In this document: positions 1 through 12,010 of the stretch, one piece after another | Position numbering within the stretch: position 1 is the stretch's first letter | How the letters are laid out: every line of letters begins with the position of its first letter | Source of the DNA: Fasciolopsis buskii | Lineage: Eukaryota; Platyhelminthes; Trematoda; Plagiorchiida; Fasciolidae | Assembly (NCBI GenBank): GCA_008360955.1 | Contig: LUCM01006436.1 | Location: forward strand, 61,869-125,868 | Direction: 5' to 3' | Length of the DNA stretch: 64,000 nucleotides | The notes under the pieces: model-generated | Told to the model about the DNA's origin: nothing | Databases searched by the model: none | The model's input: the letters and a program-made list of their open reading frames with translations, nothing else | Made by a program: the position numbers and the translations under genes

Positions 1-3000
1 TAATGTCAATTTTTATCGATCATTTCCCAATCTCGGCGCTGCAAATAATTGATCCAAACATTTGAATCCCCGGTACCCAACTGATAACGGCTAATTGGCC
101 CGGATAATATGATACAAAGCTAATTGTGACTCAGCCTGATTCGTAGTCACATTGAGCTGGGAAGGTGTTCTGCACAGAATCGTTTCGTCGCGTGTTGACC
201 CCTTTGCACTTGTGGAACTGCCCTTGAGAGAAAGATTCTGTACGAAATTGATTTTGAAGCATTACGCTGGGTACTATGTTTGGAGAACCATATCTAAACG
301 AGATCTTACTCGAAAAATTTTCGACGTTGTTGCAGGCCTGTTCCAAGTACCGGATCCATAGTGCCAGCAACAGATCGCTAGAAGAAGTAATAATCTGCCA
401 AATAAAACCAACAAAAAGACAACAGGGATATGATGCTGAGAACGTATTGCTTCACGCAAATTTGCTCATCAACTGAACACAAGCAAGTCAAAGGGCAATT
501 TAAGCTTAGACTGAAAGGTATGATAGAAAACACAACAATAAGATCATCCATGGGATGTTCCCTATTATTCAGTGTATTGTGTTGTCGTCAAACGTTTTTC
601 TAGTCCTTTAATCTTGGCTCTGAATAACAGTCCTAAGTTGTTTTGTCGGATTTCCTTTCTTGAATGCTTTAATCTCAAACCTGGAAGGTTTTTTTACAGG
701 TGTGTAATCACTGAGAGGAAACTATTTTCCTAAACTATTTGTGAAAATCTATCGATCTGCGTCGTGTCAAAACAAAAAGAAATAGAATTTTCATCAGATT
801 TACAGAAAACCTGAATTGTGCATGGTTCATATATTCGTATGGGCTGTACCACGTGGAAAAGAAAACAGTGCTAGCCTCCTGGTTCAAGTCCAACCTACTG
901 CAATGAGAATTGATTCGCTGTTTGAAAATACCTATCTCTTCCCCAGTTTTGCACTGACACTTAAGCCATCTATTACAAAGGCAGTCAGAAAAGTTCAGCA
1001 GTGGAAGCTTTTATTTCAAAGTAATCTAAAATTAGAATATTGAAAACAGAATGATTGTCAAACGGTTGAAGAAACATTCAAACATTCAAAAAAATCAAGA
1101 ATACCTAATAGACTAAAGACCAAGCATTCGAAGTCACCAATCAAAAGCTCCTTAAAGAAGCTCAACATAGCTGTAATATAACACCGGGGATTGCTGAAGT
1201 TCTAAGGCCTGGACCTTTGAACGCCAAATATTGCGAACAAACAATTACAGTCTACGCCCAACATTTGCGAGGACCTACATCAACAGCTAACCACAAACCT
1301 GTACCCGTACAACAGACTAACGTCGATTTCTGTGACGCAAGCCGAAGGACATTCGTAATATAACCGCCCCATCTCATTTACCGCAGATACAACACAATGA
1401 CTTGTTCTACTTTTTACCGGCTATTCTCACACTACTTAAGAATAAGTACGCTTGTATTGACATTGATCTTTCGGAGAAAATCAATTATTCTCCGAAATTT
1501 TTTTGGCACTTGATAGTGGTTTTGTGGCATTAGTTTTATTGTGCTTATTTTATCGGGCACGAGACCATTATAGTTGTGTCACAGTTTCAAGAGTACCCGC
1601 TTTTGAGCGGCACAAACCACTTGGCCCGTTTTCACGTGTACTGCCGTCCCGGTGCTATTTTGACATCTGGTCGATGGCTCAGATCTTCTCTATGTTATCG
1701 ACTGAGTGCAGTTTGTCAAACTAGGCCACGGAACCCTAGACGAGGCACGTCCAGCCTCGCAAACCAAACGTTTTCTCCACAGTAATGAAGTCGTTATAAG
1801 TTTATTTTATTCCATGGGCTTCACGTCCCATTAGACATAATGATAAGTCCAGAAATCCCGACAACAGATGGTCACATGATTTGCGTCCTTAGATCGACAA
1901 TGGGCACTTTCCACAAAGTGAGAGCCAATCTAAAAGGCAGTTAATGTGCCCATTCAAGAGTGGATTTCATTTTTAACGTAATATTCGTCCAGAAAAACAA
2001 ATCACGACCTGTCAAGTAATTTCGACAAGCAGTTGTGAGTAGCTGAGGTGAAACAGACTCATCAACTGCTAGTAGTATCGTAATCAAACGTCATTTTTGT
2101 GAAAAGCACTAAATGTTTTTTAACGTTTAAATTTATTGCAAACTAACAATTTATATTTCTTACCCATATCTGAAAGGTTTGCCTCCAAGAAGCTGGCATT
2201 CAACTTCGTGGGCTCAGCCATCTGTTGTTATGGTAAAGAAACTCTTAGGTGAGCCAACAATTTGAACCGTAAAAAACATGCCTAACTAAAAGAAACAGCG
2301 GTGATATCCTAACTGCAGATGTCATGATTTGTACCAGTTGGTGCTTACTAGTCCCCACTTGTCGAGTAATAGGAACCGCCGTTGTATAGTTTCAGAGGAA
2401 TGTAAAAAAGTTAAAAGAAGAATGAGAACAAATTACATGATTACATTTGTTAGTTTAATTGAAGACTACCATCGGGTTGAATTTTTTCACAAACTCCCAA
2501 CCGCTGCCGCAACACGTTATTTCTGGCTATTTGATATTTGATTGACCTTTACTTTTTGCATCTGTTATGAATCCAAGGAACGTGATAACTTCCAACTCCT
2601 CTAGTAATAAGAACAGACAAACTTTCCATCTGGAACAGATCTTTGTTCTCCAGTTATTTTCACCGTTTTGCTCGAAATCTTTTGAGGCTCGCCTGATCAT
2701 TTACAAAATGTGCCCGATGAACCACTTAAAATGTTCTTTCAAGATAAAGATGACGGGTAAGCTTACCCTACTCTATCTTCTGTCATTTGACGAGAATATT
2801 TCTTGCTCAAACAATCAAGTGATTGATGATTGGTTTATTGATTAATCGTTTGGACGACACGCAAACGCAGTTGAAGCAAACGAGGACGTGGGCAAACATC
2901 CCTTAGAGGAAAGAAGCAATGATTAACAAATGTCTTTCGCTGGATAGGCGAACAATAGGCAGTTATTTTAAGATGTACTGACATTTGGATTTATCGGGAA

Positions 3001-6000
3001 AGACTAATTTTTCGCTGTAGGCTTAACATGGTCATTAGGTGCAGACGAGGTGAAAACTAGGGACCGCATATGACCGATTAGGATAACCCGGAAATTGTAT
3101 TTGACAAAATAATATAAAAGTCCTTGTAATTCCATCACCACTTGATGACGTCTTGAGCATCGATCAGTTAGATAGCATAAAAATTCATACTGGTCGGTAA
3201 TAGGAGTTTTGGTTTGATTTTTCCTGCAGATTCGGCATACATTATCAACATGCCGCACTGTCGTCAAATCAAAACTAATTCCACCGACCACTGTTATGTA
3301 GCATGATTCTGTCAGTGAAAGTGTAGTTCTCTTGCCTAGAGAATAGTTCGCTCCTACCCAGGAGTCATCCACTTGGCGCGCAGATGGTTCGTGGCATGCA
3401 ACATCCAGTGACGGATAAGGGCGCTACATCACGTAGTGTTGATGTTCGATGAGACGTTGATAATCGATCCGGGTGACAGAGTGGTTGAGACGATCGATCC
3501 ACAACCTTTTAGTTTCGGGTTCGTGATGAAGTTGGGTCGCGGTGGATATTCACTGCTGATGATTCCTAAGAAAGATGAAACAGCTGTACAGTGTGATTCT
3601 ACGATTTTATATGGCTAGTTAAGTGTTGAAGCTGCATGACGAGACAATCTGAAAAGGCGAAAATCCTCAACAGAAGAGGAACGATTTGACGGGACTTATT
3701 CTCTCGGATGGTGAATGCTATCCACAATGAGATGAAAGTAATGCGATCAAACAGAAACCAAGGGGAACAACGTTTGATATTGTTTGAAAGCAAAATGTCA
3801 TAAATTTTCTATTAATAATTTTGAAATATTTCACTTCTGAATTCCATGTCGGGTTGACAGTTGAGATAGATGTTTGCCTTACCATGAGCAGTTCCCGGGG
3901 ACCTTTAGCACGATGGTCTAGAAGCATCAGCCAGAGAGCCAAATACATTTTAGCTTTCAGTTCTATGTTAAATGGATCTTCAGTTCAAACGATTAGTAAC
4001 TGCATAATAAAAAATTCTATTGACCAAAATATCAATGCACAGTTTTCAATTACGTACAAGACACTAGCCATTTTTTTTGTGACCTCCGAAACGCTATCAC
4101 GCACCATCACCAAGATCGTCGTGTTCGTGTTCTACAATTTTCTTGACTTGTTAATATTTGCCTCAGTTGAACTGTTTGGGTTCATGAATCTGCTTAATTG
4201 AATACAGTATTACCAAATCGGCCGTAACTATTAGTGTTTTGCAAAAATATCTCACCCACTTTGAATCGGTTTGAGAATATAAAGAGAAATACTGAGTTTA
4301 AAAAAAATGGGAAGATCAATTTCATTGTTTACTTCTAAGGTCGATGTTTTGGAACTGCGCGGTCACGTGAGTTTCGACATTTCAAGTAAATACCGGGCAC
4401 CGACTTCCCAAGCATTTCACCATATTGATATCGAGAAAGCGACCGGAAGTAGACTCATCAGACATCCAAATCCGGTCTCCGCTTGATCTCTCACCGCCGG
4501 TCAATTGAACTACAAATTTGTCGCCCAGCAGCTCTCAAATGTCTATTTCCATGAATCAAGATACATTTCATCACTATGTTTTACGTTTCTCGGGAAAGAA
4601 TCGATTATAAGATCACAAAAATGAGGGCTGTTCAAATCGTATTATGTGGAATGCCTTTCTGTGATTTTTATCAAATAAAACAATGATTTCCGTGCCTTAT
4701 CTTAACAAACGCTGGCTTTCGGTGAATTACCTGGCATTTGATCCATATGTATTTTCTGGTAAGGTTATAAATGGCTCGTAATATTCAGGTGAGTAAAAAA
4801 TATAATGATTTGAAAAACCTCACCTCGACTGAAAAAGATAGCATTTACCAATCCAAGCCCTGGACAGACTGAGAGACAGCTCGTGAACTACTGTGCGATG
4901 CCGCTGAAGGCTCGGTATACTAAAGATCTGAAAGTCCCGGTTTTTTGTCTCTCACTGTGTCAATAATCAACTTGGTCTATTCTGGATGTACCACCTGAGG
5001 ATGCCTTATTCCCTCCTAACAAAGCTAACTGACGAAATTACAACTGCGCTTCATAGTAGTCGCAAAGGACAGGTACTTTAAATTAACGGCCGAAATGTGT
5101 ATGTCAAGAATGTAATGTGCTGTCTGTTTCTCCGCGATTCTACCAAAAAATGCCAGCTGCATGATATCAATTATATGATCGCGAATTGGACAGCAAACAC
5201 CCCGAAGATTCGCAGGACTCTGCAGATTAGGAGAAAAACGTTGTTCCAGAACAACCCATATGTACACGAAGTTTCATATGCACACCTTACTAACTGAACA
5301 GTAAATTACTGCCGATCCATAAAAGGCATGATACACCAAACCCGTGGAAACCCAAATAGTGCCAGATCAATAAGTAAACACTTCTTCCATTGTATGCTTC
5401 CAGGGATGCTCCATGTGATCGATCAAGCAGGTCCAGTCGCAGATGATTCCGTGGCAAAGACTAGTGCGTTCCTTCTATTCTCACAATGGCAAGGCCAGGG
5501 AGCCGTAGTGGTGACGACCTAGAGCAGTACTTCGGAGAACACAAAAAGTAAAGCTGTCCACAATACACTAGGCTGTGCCAGCCGCATTTTAAAATAATTA
5601 TTATCATCATTTATCTTGATTAATAATTTATTCTGATAAAAGTTGGCTCATGGATGTTAGTGTTCTTCCCGCGAATAAACTGTTTAATTTAAATATTGTA
5701 ATTGTTGCTTACGCTAGTGATAGGGTTTGGAGTAACGTCCGTTATACGACGAGGAAAACAACTGACGATAGCTTATCGTGCAAACCGTTTTTCATCATGA
5801 CTTACCTCCTACTAATCTAATATTCAACGCATGGGATTTCAGGCGCCGGAGGTCACGTGATTCCCTGCATACTTTTGTATTATTGACTAGGTGATATATT
5901 TTGTCTGTTCATAACTGTTGGCCGATGAATGACCAGTCAAAAAAGTGACTGCTTATAATGTGCCCCCAAGTTAGTCAAGGAAAGTCAGTCGAGGACCACG

Positions 6001-8316
6001 AAATGGAGTTGGGAAGATCCGAATACGATACAGCATAGGGGTCACCGTACGACGTGAACAGCAAAATAATATTTACAAAGAATATTTCACTTCAAGCGGT
6101 AATGTCTTAGCCGTTACAAATGTCCAAGTCCTCTGCAAAAGCGACGCGGCACTGTATGGTTACCAACACTATGTTGGATCTCGCACTGTAAAGGTGCATC
6201 GACTGTCATAATTGACGACAAAAGCTGTACATCAAAACCGCTAATCACATGGCAGCCCAATGTATGTCGCGATCTGTGCTAGTACACGGTACCATTTCAA
6301 AATGCTTTTGCTGTAATTAGAAAGCAAAGAATTAGCTACGGTGATCGGTTGGCAGTTGGCTGGCGCAGCAGTGACCCTTTATCCAAGTAGGCTGAATGCG
6401 GATTCCAAATGATTCCAACCATATTGAACATAACGGTGGTCTGTATCTGTCTTGGCTTTAAGTGGCGCTTTCCCCATTGAACGATGAATCACTTTTTGAA
6501 GACATCGAGACTGCTACCTTCATTACTACCATTACTGCTACTGTTATCATCATTATTTTAACTCTGATCCATACGAAACTCATCACAGATGAAAGCATTT
6601 TATGGGTTCATAGGTTTTACCGATGGAAGTTGTTTATTGTGAACCGAAGATGCCTGACATGAAAAGAAAACCGTTCAAATGACTGTGTACTCTTTTTCCT
6701 TATCTTCAGTAGCCCTGGCTTGTGTTTGTTAAGTTGTTTTAAAGAAGGTCGATATCACGCTGAATAAAATTGAAGGAATATTTCACTACAAGGTTATATT
6801 TTTGTCAATGTAAATTTTATAGCTGATTAAGGAGGAGTTCAAGTTGTTTCACACGGGAGAGACTGATGTAAATCAATGAATGACCATGACAAAGCAAGTC
6901 GCCTGAGCATTGCCACCGTTTGTACATCTTAATTGCATTGCATGTCCGAAATGATCAGCTACTACATTTTGTCATATTAGGAAAGTACTATGGTTATTCG
7001 GAATGAAATCAATTGGGAGAACAAAATTCATTTTGAAGATTTGCCGTGCCTAAGCTCGGGTTTCTTCGCAGAACTGAGTGTTTATGATACGGTGGCCGTC
7101 CAACAATGATGGAGTTCAGTGTAAGGTACCAAACCTTAGGCGATGAAACATACCCCAACTGATTAAGATGATTACGTTGCATCCCCATAGCGCCTAGATC
7201 TACAAAATAAAGATATTGAAATACAAGTAGGGGGTGTTGCTTTATGAGGTATTTCGAAGCGTGAAAGCTCACCGGAATAGTTCGATTTAAACTCACCATT
7301 TGAAATTCGCAATTTCCTACTACGGGTTGATTGTTTTATCCATGATGCTTCTGAACGGGCCGCATTGCAACAGGCGATTCGGGAACACAGAACGCAGAGT
7401 AATGGATTCGAAGGTTGAATTGCACTACTTGCTGAGTTCTGTTTGAGTCAAGTTATGTCGAAGATTTATTTTCTTGCTCCACCTTTGTCGCATCAGTCGT
7501 TTTTGGTGAAAAAAACTGGTACTCCATATTTATCAATTTAAGCTAATAGTAAGCCAGAGGTGATTTATATTGTGTACCAAATTGGAAAACGGGTTATTTG
7601 GAAATCGAATTTGAAAAGCGAATTTTAGAAAATTGATCAACAAACAAACATATGACAACCGTAAGTGCGGTTGAGAATAACGGGAAGTAGGGTTGAAGAA
7701 TTTGGATCCCACACCCGCAGTTGACCTAACTGCAGTAAAAGTGAAGATCAACGGGACAAGTCATGGCAACTAAATATGATGGCGACAGAAAGCAGGTTTG
7801 TTTTAAAGATAAATGTTCAAAAAGTATTTGGAAGGCGCAAACCTGTTGTATCATTCAACCAACCAAACATTTTGTTTAATCAGAATATGAAAAATCGATA
7901 AATGGACTAATGAAGTGAAACCTTGCTGCGTTCGGTTTTATGTTACGTAGATGGCAGTCAGACTTGCCACGTTTTACATTGGAAACGGAATCATATTCAC
8001 AAAATACCTACTTCCAATAAAGCGGGCCCTGAGATCAAATAATAGGTAAGTGTGAAATCAGTTACAATTTCTCACACTTGAACAGAAGTAAGGGAACAAA
8101 AATAGTTTTTAGCACAAATCATTCTTTTTCAACGAACTATTGTGTCATTTTATTGGTGTTGCTGTGATGAAAATTCAGAACCATATCTTGGACACTTTCT
8201 TTCTGACATGTTATCGCCCGTGAAAAATTACGTGACCAGGTAATTCGAATTCGGTTGACCTAGAAATAACTCTGTTCGATTTAAGTAGTTAGTCTGATTT
8301 TGTCGATTGATTGCAG
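1..8316. other. upstream flank, no supported gene
   Basis: Open frames here are short (126 codons at most), overlap on both strands and show no family motif, so I see no gene. The longest are at 3004-3372 (minus) and 3821-4201 (plus); neither has convincing splice sites or a recognisable domain. Segments near 3386-3600 and 3836-3950 are somewhat richer in G+C than their surroundings and may be decayed repeats. The promoter of the protocadherin gene probably lies here or further upstream, but I could not pick out a TATA box or initiator with any confidence. Confidence 0.5.
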
Positions 8317-8566
8317 ATAGTTCCGTCTGCCCTTTCGGTTCAGAGAGACAAAGTGGGCCAATCGCCTGACTCCCCCACGCTGATTGGACAAAAAGAGGAA
8401 TGCGAAAACCTAAATAGCTTAACGGGACCAGCGTGCATTTTTCGACAACATGACAAAAACTTCGTATGCATTAGGGCCAGATGGGTAGTATTAACGGCTA
8501 TTTCTTTTGAAATATTGTATTGGAACAATATGTCAAGAGTTATTGTCCTACTTCTGTGAAGCAGCC
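8317..8566 (+). other. possible 5' UTR segment of the protocadherin mRNA
   Basis: An AG acceptor preceded by a T-rich stretch ends at 8316 (ttgattgcag). It would give a 250-base leader before the ATG at 8567. The coding frame has an in-frame TAA at 8492-8494, so coding sequence cannot extend upstream of that within this exon. The acceptor could join an upstream non-coding exon or receive a trans-spliced leader, which flatworms are known to use. This is inference; nothing here distinguishes the two, and the leader could also be longer and unspliced. Confidence 0.25.
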
Positions 8567-10966
8567 ATGACTAGCAAACGTACAACGAATGGGAGACAGG
8601 CAGTCAATGATCGGCTAGTATTCACTGATTTGATCAGTTTACCTACCCCACTTTCTTATTTATCTGTGATTATATGGACAATGATTTGCTGTTTTCCGCA
8701 TCACATCAGACCGAATTCACCTGTGGCTGCAGAACCGGGCAGGACACTTTCCTCCACTGACACGAGTGAGACAGTTCGAGTTGCTTTTGTTTTGACAGAA
8801 GAGACTCCAGTCGGTACACGTATTGGAAATGTTCTACTGGGATTGCAAAGTGCAAACGTTCCACCCAACAGTATCACATCCCCTGTGGAAAACTTGCTGG
8901 AATTAAAATCCAACAAATATCTCGGACTTAACGGAAGTAGTGGGGATTTGTTTGTCCAATCCCGTATTGACCGCGAATCGCTTTGCCGAGACGCTGGCAC
9001 ATGTTGTGCTTCCAATGTGCTCAGTATGGACGAATCAAACTTAATCAGACCGCAGTTTCGAAGTGTACAAAATTCAAAACTCCCGGAACCTGTATTTTTA
9101 AACTGTTTTCTTCGTATTCTCGTGCTACAAAGTCCAAACTCGGAACAGCTTATTGAAATAATTGTGTACGTGGTTGATGTGAACGACAATCCACCGAAAT
9201 GGTCACAGCAGATATTGGATTTAGAAATCCCAGAACATGTTTCCGTTGGGTCGTTGTATAAACTCCCGGAGGCCACAGATGCCGATCAAGGGCCGGCCAA
9301 CACGGTAGTTGGCTATCGCCTATATCCGGCCGTTTTCAGTCCACAAACTTCGCAAGTTCGATGCCTCCAGTGCCCTGAGCAAAATGCCCACACTTTGTAC
9401 ATGTCATCTATTTCCTCCACGCATTCAGGTCCTTCTTTGTTTAGTCTTGAGAGTCAGGTAGTTGAAAATAATGCCCTCTATGGGCCGAAATTTAGCTTGA
9501 ACCTACGAGTAGACAATGAATTAGATAGAGAAAAGCAAGCAATACACTACCTCATTCTCACAGCCACCGATGGCATGACGGACTTCGATTCACATCCCAT
9601 TTGGTCTGTACCAGTAGTTGGGAGTGAAGCACTGGAAGCTTCTCATCGAACGCATCACACCGGATCTCTCACAATCCGAGTGACCGTATTAGATATAAAT
9701 GACCAGCCACCTGTTTTTATTGATGCCAAACCTACGGTAAGTGTGGCCGAAAATGTCAAGGTGGGAACAGTTATCTACCAGGCTGTGGCCCGTGATGCAG
9801 ATGTGATCGACAAGAACAGTTTAATCTATAGAATAAGCAGTTCAGCTAGCCCCGAAGTAGTTCGTTGTTTTGCTGTCAATCAGTCGACCGGTGAGGTGTT
9901 CACCAAAAGCCGACTTTATTTTCCGAATGCATCCATTCTTTCTGATTCACGACAAAATACTCCGGCAAACTATGCACGACAACCTTTGGTATTTGGATAT
10001 GTCATTCCTATTCAGGTCACTGATCGACTACATCAAGCGGAAGCCACGATAACGGTACAGCTGACGCAAGTTAACACACAGCCACCCAAGATTACGGTCA
10101 GTTCGCACTTGCGTATGTCCGGCTCTGGAGACCAACTGTGGATCGCGGAAGATACACCCATTGATTCTATTGTTGCCATGATCAATGTGATGGACCCAGA
10201 TAAACCTTTCACTTACGGAACTGATGAGGACGAGTTATTCAGCAGTGGCAATCCGCGTGGAAACAATCGCCCGCAATGCTTTACTAACCACGAGAATTTT
10301 GTGATTCGACCGCTGACAGCCAACTCTGCTACGGAATTCAAACTGGTTCTTCGCAAACCATTGGACCGTGAAGTACTAGACTCACATTCTCTCCGTATTG
10401 AATGTTGGGACGCGGGAACACCACCCTTGTCCTCCGAGGTACGATTTTTTGTGCGCGTGGAGGATATTGATGATTCCCCGCCACAATTTGAAAATTCCGT
10501 AAGTCGGGTGACCATCAAGGAAGGGCTGCCACCACATACACTGATCACACGTGTCCAAGCGACAGACGCGGATGTAGGCGAGAACGCGCGCATAGCCTAT
10601 CGGATTTTGAGTCAGTTGTACGCACAAGCGGTACCCGATTCCGCTCAAATCGACACGGCCACACTGGTACCACCAAACAAACCGCTAGTTACAATTGATA
10701 AAACAACTGGGGAGCTGTTTAACGAAATTATTTTTGATCGCGAAGCGATGAGCACAATCAACTGCACTGTGGAAGCCTACGGGCCACGAAGAGAGACTGA
10801 AGCGATGGAAAGTTCTCCAAATTTGGCGTCAAGTAAGTCGAGGGTCAATTTCAAGGCTCACATTTTCGTGATCATCAGCATCGAGGACGTCAATGACTGC
10901 ACGCCACAGTTTAACGTGACATCGTACGAGTTCACTGTGGTTGAAGGACAACAAGCTCATCACCAA
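8567..10966 (+). CDS. protocadherin, coding exon 1 (signal sequence, EC1-EC5, start of EC6)
   Basis: This exon encodes residues 1-800 of a single-pass calcium-dependent adhesion protein. The ATG at 8567 is the first in a frame opened after a TAA at 8492; it has G at -3. A hydrophobic stretch at residues 29-43 acts as signal sequence after an unusually long polar N-region. Cadherin repeats follow at about 70-211 (EC1), 212-384 (EC2), 385-508 (EC3), 509-641 (EC4), 642-782 (EC5), with EC6 starting at 783. Calcium-binding linkers are DVNDNPP (204-210), DINDQPP (376-382), DIDDSPP (633-639) and DVNDCTP (774-780). DRE motifs are seen in EC1, EC2, EC4 and EC5. EC1 carries C140-x5-C146, the disulfide motif typical of protocadherins. 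EC3 ends in QVNTQPP and has lost the linker acids. The exon ends in phase 0 after CAA, with a perfect GTGAGT donor at 10967. Function, by family: homophilic cell-cell adhesion at the plasma membrane. The closest vertebrate architecture is the seven-repeat delta-1 type, but orthology is not established. Confidence 0.95.
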
Positions 10967-11960
10967 GTGAGTGGTCAAAGTTCATTCAATTGTGAGCCCA
11001 CTTCCAACATATTTTTCACTGACTGAATGGATGCCACGAGCTTGCCAAGCAAATAAATTAACGGTAGAATTTTTAGTCTCGGGACAAGAAAAGCTAAGGG
11101 ATCCAATATAAGAACAGACGCGAACTCACACCAGTGATGTATTTTCATGCAAATTTTGTAATCGTTTTCCAAAAACGGACTGCACCAGAATTCAGATGAA
11201 GGGTTGTGTTTTCCAGGCTATCAAACAAATCTGTTTCTGCAACAAACTCTGAAATCGACGGAGTTTTGTTCGAAATCCCAACCACAATTAGGGCCTAAAT
11301 TACAATGATTCAGCCGTATCAAGTGACCCGTGGAATGGATGGCTAAATTAGTTCTATGTTTAGTATGTAATTTGTCGTTTGTTTTGGTCCCTGTCCGACG
11401 GTCACGATGAAAGCTAGAATTCATCTCCTCCTCACATCGTTAGTTTGCCGCTCTAGACTGTCTCAGCCTATTGATTTTACCCCGTAGGCTTAGCAAATGC
11501 ACAATTTGTAACGTGCCTACGTACAAATAATCAAACACTATTTGACCTGTGAAAATGCGTGTTCAGTCTATTAAAGACGTGCGGACGAGCAAATAAGCAA
11601 AGTAACAAGGGTTCGGTCAATTCCATATGATTTGAATCAGACATATGGTAGTATACAGAAGTGTACTAACAATCCGATCTATTCCCCGCAACGTTGTTTG
11701 TTTTTCTCCCATGCACTCAGTGATTTAACTTTGAAAAATCTGATCACATGTGGATGTTATGAACTAAATTTCAAGAATGAAATGTTGACGATCGCAGTTT
11801 GCTTTCACCACCTGAAATCGGTTATGAGCATAAATGGAGAATTTGCCATACGGAGTAAAAACGAAATATTTTGTAACAGGCCATATTTAATTTCTACTCC
11901 ACCCACGCCTCCTCCGCCTCAACGAGGTAATTCGCATCTGAGCTGACCCCGGTTACCGGT

Positions 11961-12010
11961 TGAGGCGTCAGCGAGCCGTATGGTCATTCGGTCGCGTGTT
12001 CGAATCTATT
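11961..12010 (+). mobile_element. tRNA-like SINE fragment (weak)
   Basis: A B-box-like GTGTTCGAATCT lies at 11996-12007 at the end of a short G+C-rich stretch that stands out from the AT-rich intron. No clean A box is seen. This may be the remains of a tRNA-derived short interspersed element, or chance. Confidence 0.2.

Noticed and set aside
880..895. GGTTCAAGTCC resembling a B box
   Set aside because: No A box or tRNA fold nearby; judged chance.
3004..3618. Opposing frames resembling a decayed mobile element
   Set aside because: No reverse transcriptase, integrase or transposase motif could be identified.
8701..9276. 191-codon minus-strand open frame
   Set aside because: It is antisense to protocadherin exon 1 and reflects that exon's codon composition; no own motif.
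10213..10648. Two minus-strand frames of 126 and 88 codons
   Set aside because: Shadows of EC4-EC5 on the opposite strand.
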